Positions 20,707-32,771 of a stretch of 64,000 nucleotides of DNA are shown here, piece after piece (positions within the stretch are counted from its first letter, which is position 1; each line of letters begins with the position of its first letter). This DNA is from Meloidogyne chitwoodi. Taxonomy: Eukaryota > Nematoda > Chromadorea > Rhabditida > Meloidogynidae. A model generated the notes under the pieces. The model had not been told where the DNA came from. It saw only the letters and a list, made by a program, of their open reading frames with translations, and did no database searches. The translations under genes and the position numbers were made by a program. The stretch covers positions 496,001 to 560,000 of the forward strand of contig JACZZP010000006.1 of assembly GCA_015183035.1 (NCBI GenBank). Direction: 5' to 3'.

Positions 20707-23700
20707 TTAATTTTCACATAACACTCCAGGAAAGAGACGTGAACTCTCAAAATTAAAACGGTTACATCGTTCGCAAAGAAATTCAACTATTGCATTAATT
20801 GTTTGACGATTATTTCGTCTTTGTTTGAGGCAGGCCTATAAATAAAATTAAAAACAAAATGTATGTAGTCTGTCACACACTTAAAAAATGATTGCAAATA
20901 TATTTCTATTCGATTCATCTGAACTAAGTTACGAGACCCTGAAAACCATAGAGGGGACCAACTCATTTTTGGAGTTAAAATTCAGCTCGATAAAACGAAT
21001 CGAATTATTTGCAAGAATTTTTAAAGTTGAGTGATAATAGATTATATTTCAGCCAAAGTAAAGTAAATATAACAATAATTATATCCAATTTTTTGACTGA
21101 AAATCTTAACTAGAGCTCGGACTTTAGTTTCGATCGTATCGGTACGGGCTCTATCCTTAACCTTATTTTGTTAAAAGATGTTCAGTCAAAAAATAATTTT
21201 GATTAAAATAAAAAATAATTAAAGTTCAAGTTTTTAAATAATTTTTCTATATTTTTTATTATTTTAATTATATTTTTATACAAACTTTAATAAAACGGTC
21301 CAGGCGAGTATTATAACTTGTATTTCGAATGTATACTTCTATCTCATAAATCAAACCTTCATAGTCTGTATGGCCTTAATTTTTTAAAATAAATTTTTAA
21401 TATTAAAAAAAAATAAATAAAATTTTGATAAAATTTTTAAAAATATATGTCAAATTGTTTTTACTGTTATTCCTAGTTTAATTCTCTTTTTCAGTTTAGA
21501 AAATTGTTTTTCTGTTAGATAAAATGTTAATAGATATTATAATAAAATTTTTCCTTTTTTCGATATCTATGGTATTTATTATAACTTTGATTCTATTTTT
21601 GGATGATTTTCTAGATTAAAATACCTAAGTTTCGGCCTGTGAAAAGCGAGTAGGCCATTAAACCAAATAACCAAATGTCCGCTTTGCGAGTTATCTAAAT
21701 ATAAAAAAGATCATTTTAAATTTTAATATTCAGATTTTGTTATTATTTAGAAAATAGTTGAGACAATTGTACTTCTTTTAATTGTAAGGCAGACTTTGAT
21801 CCTGCCAAGTCAAAGATGGAAAGATAAGAAAAGGGATGAACAAAGTCCCAGCATACCAGGGATCCTGCCGACAAAAAATTCAATTCCCGATTTTCGGGAA
21901 TCGGGAATTCCCGAAAATTTTCTATTCCCGATTTTCGGGAATCGTGAATTCCCGAAAATTTTTCATTCCCGATTTTCGGGAATCGGGAATTCCCGAAATT
22001 TTTCAATTCCCGATTTTCGTGAATCGGGAATTCACGACCCAAAAATCGTCGGGAATTCCCGATTTTCGGGAATCGGGAATCGGGTCGGCAGGATCCCTGC
22101 AGCATACTATAAGGAAATGGAAAGCAGTGAAAACAAGTCACTTCGTAGAACACTCCGCTAATCACTTGCAAGCGTAGAGTAGTAAATATATCCAATCGCT
22201 TCCCGGGAAGTCGGCCTCGACGCCGACCAACAAATAACATATAACAGAAAGGCCTACCCTCCACGCTCTCTCTCTCTAGCTCATATGCCTGCATCGCCTT
22301 TGGGGACAACAACAATAACACCTTTGGGACCCAAAGCAGTGGGACAACACCAACCATCGGGGACAATTAATATAATATCGCACGCCACACCGGGACTCAT
22401 AACATCATTCCATCAAGGGCACAACACAAGCTTTATTTAATTTACTATTTTGTAACGTCTGACTCTACCCAAACCTGACAAATTAGCTTTATAATTTAAA
22501 AACTTTCCAGGTTTGTTGGTTGGCTGTTTCCTATAACATTAATGTTTTGAAATTCTGGTACGTTCAATCTAGACAAATATTCAAGATCGACTCCTCCTTC
22601 ACTAATTATATTATCATTTCCATCCAAAAGAACAGAACTATTAAAATCGATCAATTTAGATTCTATCACATAATTATTATTTGATGTTGGTTGAGGAGAT
22701 ATCAGAAAATTACCTTCATGAATATCCAAATGAATTCCATCTAAATTTTTATTTTTTATACATTTATCTAAAAAAAATTTTACGTTGATGAAATTGTTGT
22801 AATGCTAAAGCAGCACCTCTAAGAATTTTTGTAAGAAGTTCTTCATGCATTCTAAACCCTACTATGCCTCCTTGATCTCGGACTGTTTGATGAAAATATT
22901 CTCTCAAATTTTTTCCACCAAGTTCTAACACACTAAACATCTTTCTTCGATTATTTTCTGTTTTTTGCTCACTAAATTATGTGTAGTTAGGTAAGAGGAA
23001 AACACACCCGACCAAAATACCGTTCAAAAAATATTTTGGAATTTCTCTAATATAGGTTTTTTCGGATGGTAAAGGCTTTAGTTTTAGGCTAAGGGGAGAC
23101 TTGACTCGTACTTTATTCTATTTATCAAAATTACAATCAAATATTAGTTCAGCGGTGATTCTTGTTTAACAGATTCGGTAATCACCTAAATGAGCTTACT
23201 CCCCCCTTTATAGATTTTCAGGACTTCTATCTCAGCCTAACAAATAAGTACTCTTATGACTTCCCCCACTCCTAGATCGACTCATTTTCCGAAATCTTTC
23301 GAATTACACATCTCTTACCCGATCGAATCGTAAACAAAAAAAGCATACTTAAAGAAATTTTAAAATATTTTTTTGATGGTGTTTTGCCCGATACGGTGTA
23401 TTCATCAAAGATTTTTAAACTCACTTTGCATACATCTTTATAATGTGGTTTCTTCTATTATCCGGCAATGTATCAAAATATTTCAAAATTCCAATTTCTC
23501 TATTTATTCCTTGAATACGACTGTCATTTATAAAAGATATTTTCAGAGCAACACAACTGTTCAATGAACGGCTATATGCATGGTAAACCTTAAATAATAA
23601 ATCATTTTTAAACTCAGCGATAAAACTATTTTAGTCTCTTGCATCTCCCATATCAAATTTGTTAAGAAAATTTTATTTATTTCTGTCGTGACATTAATCA

Positions 23701-24566
23701 TTGATTTTAATAAGTTTCACGCCCAATTTTTCTGGCCCATAAAAGGGAAATGAAATACCGACTAAGAGCTTCAGTTCTCACTAATTTTCCCCACCAGCTT
23801 AGAGTTGGTGTTCAACTTCTCAAAATATTATTAGCCCAACACCTCGAAAGTAGGATTATAAGAATTCCAGAGAAGAGTCAAATGTTCTAGTTACTCTAAA
23901 AGGGATTAAAGTAGTAAATAAACTTACATGGCCAAATGCTCCATCTCCCATTGATTGTGTCATATTTACTTTCAATTTAAATCTCTTTACTTTTATTTTG
24001 GTGTCACATTGATTATCATGTTCACAAGTATATAAAGAACTTGAAAAACATGAAAAACTACCACCAGCAAATGATCCTTTAATTAAAATTAATATAAGAA
24101 ACTGTTAACGAGTATTTAAATTAGTGACCTCGGAAATTGAAATAAAATATAGTAAGTAAAATTATTTTGACTCGAGTAGTTTATGGGTCAAATGGACCTT
24201 TCTAATTCCAATCAAAATTTTATGATTCCAATCAATTTTTGTTAAGCAATTAAAGTCTCATTTACATTAGTGATTAACGGAATGGTTTCCGGTACCGTTT
24301 GCTGATCCCTTTTCCAGTTTTTTTATGAAACCCAAAATTCTGGTCCCATCCATTTTCTTCATTAAAGGAAAAGGGACCGGAAGTCGGGACCCGTTCCCAT
24401 AATCACCTAAATGAGACTTTAATTTCTTAACAACCCTGATTGGTCTCATAAATTTCAACTCATAAACTTGAGTAGAATTTTTTATTTTTTGTTCATATTT
24501 TATAAATTATGTATTACCTGGTAATAAATAAATAAAAATTAAAGGAAATAATAAAATTGTTTTCAT
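20707..24566 (-). CDS. K2: secreted kinase-like protein, HLD-loop subtype
   Basis: The signal peptide is MKTILLFPLIFIYLLPG. Exons are 24518-24566, 23928-24076, 23425-23588, 22784-22971, 22538-22740, 21625-21694, 21286-21374 and 20707-20835, totalling 1,041 nt (346 aa) in frame. Motifs: glycine loop GDGAFGHV, VALK, NREIGIL, loop IHLDIHEGNF (HGD-x-K becomes HLD-x-H), DFN, VPE, DIWLFG and a weak final RQT. The linker has CEHDNQC rather than CPCG. Two readings exist at the end of exon 5. Splicing at AAT|GTTATA (22538) keeps the whole domain in frame. Reading on reaches a stop at 22496 and would remove the rest of the C-lobe. The catalytic Lys of the loop is His, so activity is doubtful. Intron 1 and the intron before the DIWLFG exon contain inserted elements. 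Confidence 0.68.
21757..22429 (-). mobile_element. LTR-like insertion in a K2 intron, carrying a nested hAT MITE
   Basis: Comparison with K6 shows continuous intron sequence on either side of this GC-richer block. Read on the minus strand it starts TGTGTTGTGCCC and ends TTGTCTCA, as LTRs do. No clean 4-6-bp duplication is visible. Element 21857-22099 is nested inside. I infer a solo LTR; exact boundaries are uncertain. Confidence 0.4.
21857..22099. mobile_element. hAT-like MITE D (GGGAATTCCCG arrays) with perfect 8-bp TSD
   Basis: The 243-bp element begins CAGGGATCCTGCCGAC and ends in the complement, flanked by CAGCATAC on both sides (21849-21856 and 22100-22107). It is filled with palindromic GGGAATCGGGAATTCCCG-type repeats. 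These create chance ORFs on both strands with an IPDFRESGI peptide repeat, which are not genes. Confidence 0.85.
24170..24475. mobile_element. Diverged TIR element in K2 intron 1
   Basis: Ends ACTCGAGTAGTTTATGGGTC and AACTCATAAACTTGAGTAG are imperfect inverted repeats. The core (AGTCTCATT..., GGTTCCGG-like, GGGACC) resembles the core of 32772-33119. Boundaries are approximate. Confidence 0.45.
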
Positions 24567-24690
24567 TTATAAAATATATATTTAATTGAAGATTTTTTAT
24601 AATAACTAAATTTAAAGGTGGAGGGTTATAAAGAATGATCCATTTTGGATAGAGAAATTGATTTTTTAAATTTTATTAACGTGGAAGGTA

Positions 24691-25399
24691 AAAATTTGGC
24701 TCTACTTCACTTTATGAGTCCAATCGAACATTATGAGTCCAATGAAAGTTTATGAGTCCAATCAAAATTTATGGCGTAATTAAAATTTTATGTGTTAAAT
24801 CGAAACTATAAGGCAAATAAAACAATATCATGTGACGGGAAACTGAATTCTAATCTCTTCCATTAATGTTGAAAAATTTTTTGATTTCCATGAAAGCGAC
24901 GGACATGTATTGGTACAAATAGCTTTTTAGCATATTATGGTTTGTACCTTGTAAGTGATGGAGTGATTTCTTAAGAGCACCCCAGGAAGCCTCAATCTCC
25001 TGCGTGTGCGCGAGGAAAGGGTCTATTGAATTTATTTGCCTATACAGTGAGTAAAAAAGTATAATAAATTTTTATTTGCATTAAGATCAAAAAGAACAGG
25101 AACGTATGATAAAAAATGACAAAGCAAGCATGGCATTAATTCTAATGTATTCAGCACGGGGCGGGAATCGTTTGGACTTCCATAAATGTGAAGATTAGAT
25201 ATTTCTTGTATTGTTTTCAGAACATAGAAATAGGTTTAAATACATACATAGGTTCAAAATAATAAATTTATCGTCTCTTATTTTTTCTTTGAACGAATAA
25301 AAAATTTTAATTGCGTCACAAATTTTGTTTGGACTCATAAATTTTGATTGGACTTATAATGTTCGATTGGACTCATAAAGTGAAGTAGAGCCAAATTTT
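24691..25399. mobile_element. TIR element, TTTGGCTCTACTTCAC family, upstream of K2
   Basis: Ends AAAATTTGGCTCTACTTCAC and its complement enclose arrays of ATGAGTCCAA. It sits about 125 bp upstream of the K2 start, so it could affect the promoter. Relatives are at 32772-33119 and 29980-30503. The remaining spacer, 25400-25942, shows no gene. Confidence 0.6.
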
Positions 25400-25942
25400 A
25401 TATGACCCTTGTCAGGTATTTAGGGCCATATAAAATTTTAATATGAACATACTTAATTGACATGTGTTTAATCAATTTTTCAAATTGATTTATTAAATTT
25501 TTTTAAATTAAAATTTTATATAAATTTAAAAATTAATTTAAAAACTTGAAAATTGTTATCAAATAAAAACAAGAGGAGTTTAAGGAGAGCTATTTTTTAC
25601 CACTACACTTTATTCATCAGACATTTTACGCCTACAACTTTGTTTAATAAGACATATTTTTTATAAAAAAAATTTTTTTCGATCCAAAAGGTTTGAAAGC
25701 TCAACCAAAGCCGTGTGGACCATCTAAATCACATTTAGAAAAATTATTTAATTTTAATTTAAATAATGTTACTTACATTTAGTCTCCTATCAATGTTTAT
25801 AGAATTAAAAAGAATTCTGGATGCATTTGCTGGAAAGCATAGCTTCTCTAATTTTACTTGAAAATATAATCAACTTCAAAAATTTAAAATTAATTAATTA
25901 ATTTAAAAAATTCTCAATTTTGTCTTGTACTTTAATTTAAAG

Positions 25943-26968
25943 TAGAGTTACACGAGACCGAGACTTTTGGGAAAAACCGATACCGAGATTGACCGAGACT
26001 GACAAAACCGAGATCGAGACCGATACCCAAATTTTGGCCCGAGACCGATACCGAGACCCGAGACTAACCGAGACTTTCAAAAATATTAAAATCTACATTA
26101 TTATCTATTAATTTTCAAAATATTATATCAATTTTATTAAATATGTATCTTTAAATCTTCTCCTTTATATTTAGGGTATATCAAGACCGGTTAATAATCT
26201 GTCCCACCGGTTAACGGATTGTTAGAACAAATATACCGTAAGCGGTTATTGAAAATTCTGGTTTACCACTGGTTAAAAAGCTTATACTATGAATAAAAAT
26301 AATTAAAAAATTAATTTTTTTTGTCTTTTATTGCAGGTTCATTTATATCAGGGATGTCCTGGGTTGATGCGTGTATCAGATCTGATTTTCGTCAACTTAT
26401 AAAGATAAAGGCTATATTCGCGCCGCAGGCGAAAATTTTAAAAAGTTATTGCACTCTAGTTGCCAAAAATTCACCACTTTTTGCGCCGCAGTAGAAAATT
26501 TAATTTAATTAATTAGTTACTAATATCTTTACATTATAAAGGAATCGAACCTCCATCCAGTTTAGAGTTATAGTCTAGCATTTTAACAACTAAACCACGC
26601 TTGAATTACTAGAAAAATTAAAATCTAGATAAATCTTCTTTCCATATTCTCTTCTCTCCTACAAGAGGGTTAAAGAAGTTAAATTTATTAATGCTATTGT
26701 TAAAGAGTGATGAGTGTATGTTTATAGAGAAAAAGAGTTAATGAAAAACGATTTGCCAATAGTGAAAATTTAAACATTTCGCTGCAATAATAATAAAAAA
26801 AGTCAATCTTTAGGGGTGTATATTTGGTCTCGGTCTCGGCGAGACTGAGCGTCGAGATTCTCGGTCTCGGTACCGAGACCGAGACCTGGTAAAACCGAGA
26901 CCGAGATTGGAAAATGGGCGAGACTCTCGGTCCGGTCTCGGCGAGACTCTCGGTCTCGTGTAACTCTA
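25943..26968. mobile_element. hAT-like element B with GAGACC arrays and tRNA-like core
   Basis: Inverted termini TAGAGTTACACGAGACCGAG and its complement are flanked by a perfect 8-bp duplication ATTTAAAG (25935-25942 and 26969-26976). Subterminal regions consist of CCGAGA/GAGACC words. The core carries a minus-strand tRNA-like module (26525-26607) and GCCGCAGGCGAAAA units, as in element A. No transposase is visible in its 1,026 bp. Confidence 0.8.
26525..26607 (-). repeat. tRNA-like module inside element B
   Basis: Read on the minus strand, an A-box-like GTGGTTTAGTTGTTAAAATG is followed by a perfect B-box GGTTCGATTCC (plus positions 26541-26551). The overall fold is poor, so it is regarded as a tRNA-derived sequence, not a tRNA gene. 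Confidence 0.5.
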
Positions 26969-27381
26969 ATTTAAAGTAACTGTACTTTTATTTATTAAAA
27001 GTAAAAATACCAACATTAATTTATTAAACCCTCAATTAATATTTCTTTCACAACAGATATACCTAGGTATTTGTGAATCTCTAAATTATCCAAAAAAGGA
27101 TGTTTTTTTAAAAAATAAAAAAGAAAAAATGAAGAATGTTGTACTTTTCTAGTAAAAAATGTAAAAAAATTTTATCTAAAACTAGACCTTTTTTAATAAA
27201 TTTTTTTGTATTAATTTTGTTTCGTAATGTTTCGTTACAAAACATGAGCATTTCGTAACGAAATGAACTTTTTGCAAATATTGCTTCTCATCTTTAATAA
27301 ACGACAAGAGTTCATTTTATCATTCTTTTTAAATTAAATATTAAATTTAAATTATTTAATTTAAAAAATATATTTATTTAA

Positions 27382-27430
27382 ATGAAATTATTAAAAATTA
27401 TTAAATTAATTTTTTTAATTTCACCAATCG
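27382..27430 (+). pseudogene. Remnant kinase-like gene: signal exon only
   Basis: The 5' flank (TTCATTTTATCA near 27311, ATATATTTATTTAAATG at the start) and the first codons MKLLKIIKLIFLI match K4, K7 and K8. Then the sequence changes to unrelated repeat DNA at about 27420. The family's usual 3' flank reappears at about 29430. The kinase exons are missing and their place is taken by repeats, including element 28327-29377. About 27421-28326 holds no recognisable exon. Confidence 0.65.
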
Positions 27431-28326
27431 GTTCATCGATGAATAAGGTGTTGACACACAGTGCTTACAACGCGCGCATAGCAAAATTTGTGTAGTCTCT
27501 CGTTTTTCTTTCTCTCTATAATTTACTCTCTCGTTTTAAGTATTACTCTCATTTTTAATTTTACCCTGAATTAGTTTGTCAACTTTAAAACCGAATATTT
27601 CGAAAACGGCTTGCTCATTTTTAAATCTGCTTGATCATTTCATATAAAACTAGTTAAAGATTATGTTTAAAAAATTTCATAGGTTCAAATGCAGTTTTGA
27701 GAGAGAAAATGCAGTTTTAATTTTAGATGAAAACAAGAGCAAAAAATCATAAGAATGCGCATGAATAAGCTTAGTTTTGACCAATTATGACGTAACTCAT
27801 AAAGCTGAGTCGTCTGAAACCAAAATAAAAAAGATTGGAAAGATTTGAAGGAAGTTATGATCAAAAACATAGTAAATGATCAGGATTTTCAAAAAACCAT
27901 AACTTTTCCAAATCAAGTTATTTTTTCTTAAAATTTTGTAGAGTTGCATAGTAACAATAGGGCTACAAAATTACAAAATTAGAAAAAATATGGATTGGAG
28001 GATCCTGTTTTAGGAGCTTACAATTTTCATGGTAGTTGTAAAATCAACGATTATCTAAGAAAAATTTATGAGATTGTTCAATTTTTAATGCTGTGTCAAA
28101 TGAAACAAAAATTAAAGTGATTTAAAAATTTTGAAGAAAGTTATGGCCAAAAATTTTTCTCATTGACCATTTTATAACCTTTTCTTCTCGTTGACCCTTT
28201 TGTCACTTTTTACGCTGCTGACTATTTCGCCTTCTCTCTTCTTTTCTTTCCATTGTACCTCACCGTTGCTTAACTTACCAGATTGACACTTAGCGCATAG
28301 ACACTTTTCTTCTGTTTGCTATGCGC

Positions 28327-29377
28327 CAGGGATCGCGCCGACCCGATTCCCGATTCCCGAAAATCGGGAATTCCCGACGATTTTTGGGTCGTGAATTCCC
28401 GATTCCCGAAAATCGGGAATAGAAAAATTTCGGGAATTCCCGATTCACGAAAATCGTGAATTGAAAATTTTCGGGAATTCCCGTTCCCGATCCCGAATTT
28501 TTTTTTGAAAAATCGGGAAAATATCGGGAAATACACCCCTCTTTTCACTTCTCTCACTTTAGTTTTCTCTTACTTTTTAGCTTCTTGCCATGGGAAATGA
28601 AATTATAGTGAAATGTATAATTTAATTCGTTTCTATTTAAGCAAGAGTTTGGTTGAGTGGTTATCGCGTTAGTCTACAATCCTACTCTTGACGAGGGTTC
28701 GATTCCAATGTATGGAAAATATATTAAAATCTCATTAATTCTTGGTAAATTTATGTTTCTTGCGTTTTGAGTTTTATAAATTTTAGAAGCAAAAAGACAA
28801 GTTAAAATTTCACCTGCGTCATTAAATATGAGAATTTTTATCAACTGATTACCATAAAATTTCAAAATTTTTCGCCGCGGCGCTAAAAAATGTGAATTAG
28901 ACACTTATACTTAGTAGGGATTGGAATTTTAAATCTTGATCTGGACACTGAATTCTGATTTATTTTATAGACCTGGCCCGATCCAAGATCTGGACTTCAG
29001 AAAAATCAGTTCCAGAAAAAGTTCAGAATACCAGAAACTTCCTGGATCTTGAATCTGGATACAATAAAAATCCAGAATTTCCATGCCAACTCTGGAACAA
29101 GAGCCAGCCGAATTTTTTAATTTTTTGGTTGTGAGAAAATTTTCTATTTTACCGATTCCCGATTCCCGAAAATCGGGAATTCCCGACGATTTTTGAGTCG
29201 TGAATTCCCGATTCACGAAAATCGGTAATTGAAAATTTTCGGGAATTCCCGATTCACGAAAATCGGGAATGAAAAATTTTCGGGAATTCCCGATTCACGA
29301 AAATCGGGAATGAAAAAATTTCGGGAATTCCCGATTCCCGAAAATCGGGAATTGATTTTTTGTCGGCGCGATCCCTG
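28327..29377. mobile_element. hAT-like element C, 1,051 bp, with tRNA-like core
   Basis: It begins CAGGGATCGCGCCGAC and ends GTCGGCGCGATCCCTG, flanked by a perfect 8-bp duplication CTATGCGC (28319-28326 and 29378-29385). Both ends carry GGGAATTCCCG arrays like element D. The middle has a tRNA-like module (28641-28715), a CGCCGCGGCGC unit and unrelated sequence. Minus-strand ORFs within it are repeat-derived. Confidence 0.82.
28641..28715 (+). repeat. tRNA-like module inside element C
   Basis: The A-box-like TGGTTGAGTGGTTATCGCG and B-box GGTTCGATTCC are well formed, and this is the best-preserved of the four related modules. The 5' and 3' ends do not form a convincing acceptor stem. Confidence 0.5.
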
Positions 29378-29444
29378 CTATGCGCGCTCTGTCAACTGAA
29401 TGTAAGCACTGTGTTGACATGTTTAACTCAAATTAACTAAACTA

Positions 29445-29690
29445 TTATTTATTCTAATTGAATGACATTTAGTTTTATTAATTAACCCTCTCTGGATTTT
29501 TGTTCTAATGTCGTTCTATTAGAATAAATAATATATTTTATTTTAAGAAAGTTTCTTGATTTTAAATTCTTTTCAAAATTTTCCTTCTTAACAGAACATA
29601 TTAAAACATTTGTACATAAACTATATAGTTATGTTATTAAATTTACTAAATTACAATTTAATTGTAATTATTCAAGAGTTAATAATTCTC
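29445..29690 (+). other. 3' flank of the deleted kinase-like gene
   Basis: It matches the K1 3' flank: hairpin MITE (29445-29530), then AAGAAAGTTTCTTGATTTTAA, then a GAACATATTAAAACATTTGT block. Its presence downstream of a lone signal exon supports a once-complete gene here. The sequence between 29690 and 29980 contains no gene. Confidence 0.55.
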
Positions 29691-29979
29691 TTATCGTGGC
29701 ATTTCCGCATGAAAAACATGCATTTGCATGTTTTGTTAAACCCTAGTGATCACAAATATGAACACAGATTTCTAACACACTTGATTTTATTTATGATTTT
29801 TCGTTAATCATGGAGATGATTTACTATTTTTAATTGCCTAAATTCGGCCCATATTCAATTCTATAAAACGAGAATAGTACCAACCGATTCAGCTTGATGA
29901 AAGAGGCGTTTTTACTCCGAAAAACGTAACGCAAGGCAAAAAATTAACGCAAATAACGCAGAACGAAATTCGCCCTCAA

Positions 29980-30503
29980 AAAATTTTGGCTCTACCTTAG
30001 GACATGCGTCCCATCAGAGTTTATGCGTCCCATCAAAGTATATGCGTCCCATCAGCGTATATGCGTCCCATGAAAATATATAAGTCCCAAAATTAATACA
30101 TGCGTCCCATCAGAGTTTATGCGTCTCAAGATTAGTATGTGCGTCCCATCAATAAAAATTAGGCAAGACCACACCTTTAATTTGAGTCAAGGAATTTCAT
30201 AAGGCGAACCTTCTCAAAATTTTTATTTGGTAAATCAGTATATGGAAGCCCTTCTATCTCTATTAAAGAACACACCACTATCAGAACCTTCTCAAACTCC
30301 TCTTCCTTTATTAGAACCCTTTCTCTCTATTATAACCCCCTCCCTCTATTATTCAGACTCAAATATTGTTTTTGGGACGCATATACTCTGATGGGACGCA
30401 TGTATTAATTTTGGGACGCATATACTTTCATGGGACGCATAAACTCTGATGGGACGCATATACTTTGATGGGACGCATGTCCTAAGGTAGAGCCAAAATT
30501 TTT
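29980..30503. mobile_element. TIR element with ATGCGTCCCA arrays
   Basis: Inverted ends AAATTTTGGCTCTACCTTAG and complement flank repeated ATGCGTCCCATCA words on the left and TGATGGGACGCAT words on the right. It shares the GGCTCTAC terminus with 24691-25399 and 32772-33119, but its subterminal word differs. Confidence 0.65.
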
Positions 30504-30879
30504 ATCAGGTTCTAACTTTAATCCGAATAAATTGTAAAAACGAATTCAAAAAAAAATTGAAATTTATCTTAAAGAAAAAGGTATACAGAGTGGCTACTCA
30601 GTTTCAACATTTACAACTTTTTCATTCTGAAGATCTCCAAAAATAGTTAAGGACAATGAGGATTTGTTGTTGATGAGGAAGAATTATCTGAACGTTCATT
30701 CATAAAATAATCCAGTTTATAATTTAGAAAATCATAAATTTCATTCATTCTTGGACGATAGTTATGGTCAATTTGTACACAAGCCTATATATAAATAATT
30801 TTTTTATAAATATTTATTTAAAATTTTTATAATATTTTTATAGTTAGCTTAAACTAAAATTATTTAAATACCTATATAA

Positions 30880-31008
30880 CAGGGATGGGCAAGTTTCGGG
30901 TTTCGGAAATTTCGAATTTTTAGGTCATTTTTATTTCGGATTTCGGTTATATTTTTTAAATTTTTGTATCGGATTTTGTATTTTATTTCCCAATTTTGTC
31001 CATCCCTG
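30880..31008. mobile_element. hAT-like MITE G (129 bp)
   Basis: It begins CAGGGATGGGCAAG and ends TTTTGTCCATCCCTG, flanked by CTATATAA and CTATATAC (7 of 8 identical). Inside are repeated TTTCGGATTTCGG words. It lies in the last intron of K3. Confidence 0.7.
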
Positions 31009-31363
31009 CTATATACTCATTAATATCCAATAGAATTCCACCCCTATGGCACCCTATAGATCAACTTTTATTATGCAACTTTTTTTCGATAATCACCATT
31101 ACATTCAATTAAGATATATATTTATGAGTATTTCTAACTTTCGAGTCAAGTTGTTTATCAAGGGTGTTGATATATAAGGTTAATAAAATGTAAATAAAAC
31201 ACATTTTCACGTTGTTTGAGCTATGAAATTTCTTTTCCAAATTTATTACCTTTATAACTCGATCCAGTTGTGTATTATAATCATTCTTAGAAAGGTAATC
31301 TTTCATTGCTACTTGCGTTAAATAATTGTCTCCAACTATTAATAAAAGACTTTTAGATCTGTC

Positions 31364-31556
31364 GGAACTTGTGTAAAGTTTGTGCACACACCCCATTTAT
31401 TCGCAAGAAAATATTTTATATTCAAAACAATTTTAGTTGTTAATTATTTTCTTGCGAATAAATGGACTTTATACTTTTTCTCTAATCTTTCTTGTTATAT
31501 TTTAGTTTATTTTTTTTGCGAATAGATAGGGTATGCACTTAAACTACACAAGTTCC
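31364..31556. mobile_element. Non-autonomous TIR element with 8-bp TSD in K3
   Basis: Ends GGAACTTGTGTAAAGTTTG and AACTACACAAGTTCC are inverted, with perfect flanking duplication GATCTGTC. Inside are TTATTCGCAAGAAA/TTTCTTGCGAATAAA palindromes. A fragment related to it (TTGCGAATATATGG...ACTTAAACTA) lies at about 55550 in K7. Confidence 0.75.
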
Positions 31557-32771
31557 GATCTGTCATATTTGAGTTATTACAAAATAATTTTATCATTTAT
31601 CTTTCCGAAAATACGCAACTCAGATCAATTTGAAAAATCTATAATTTGGAATACTACCAGGAAATTTAATAAACTAGTATTGAGATCTAGAGCCTCTTAA
31701 CATTTTTAAGGTTAGAGCTGAAAAAGTGTCATCCCGAAAATTTTAAGAATCAAAATGTCAAAATTAGAAAATTTTATTTAAATAAATAATTACGATTTGT
31801 ATTGTTATAAAGCTCGTAAACCATTGTTCCAAATGCCCAAACATCCGCTTCACTTGTTAACTTAATTTTAAAATTGTATATTATACAATTCTAAGATTTA
31901 CAATCATAAAATTTTTTGAAAAAATGAACTAAAAGTTAACTCGACATTTTAACCCATGAACAAATATTTAATTACTTTATCTGTGCCGTAAATCTCTGGT
32001 GCTTTGATATTTACAGCTGTACCAATTGTATTTGGTAAAGGTTCTTGCCCATCAATAACAGAAATGTTAAAATCAATTAATTTACTTTCAATAAAATTTT
32101 CATCTTTTTGTTCAAGAGAGACAACAAAATTCTCTGCTTTAACATCTCCATGAACTCCAACTAAATATTTTATTTATTTAATTAATATTATTTAAATAAA
32201 TTTTTCTTACATTTATGAAATTGTTTCAATGCTAATGCTGCTCCTTTAATTATTTTTAAGAAAATCTTCATTTGTTCTTGGTTCTAATGTTCCTCCTTGT
32301 GCTATTATTGTTTCACGAAAATATTCTTTTAAATTTTTACCTCCAAGTTCTAATACAGTAAACATAGTTAATTGCTTACTCACTATTGTTTCTTTACTAA
32401 AATATTTAAATTAAAAAAGAATAAAATCTTAAATTGAGGGAAAGAGCCAAAAAGACGATGATATTTATTTTTTACATTAATAATTAATTTTTAAATATAA
32501 ACTTACTATCCAAATATTTTTATAATATAATTCCTTTCATTATAAGGCACATTGTCTTTAAAATAATCTAAAACTTCAACTTCTCTTTTAATCATTTCAT
32601 TATAGTTTATTTTATAGGAAACATTAATACTATTATACATCTTTGATACTTTTAATGCTACACATTTATTTTTTTCTGGCCAAAATGCGTGTTGAACCTT
32701 TAAAAATTTTAATTTATATTCGTTTAATTATTTTACTATGTTAATTTTAAATTTTATACAAATTAATTGTT

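Noticed and set aside
21743..22366. Overlapping ORFs on both strands with IPDFRESGI-type peptide repeats
   Set aside because: They are translations of the palindromic GGGAATTCCCG arrays of a hAT-like MITE and of an LTR-like insertion; similar ORFs occur at 28270-28557 and 28965-29216 for the same reason.
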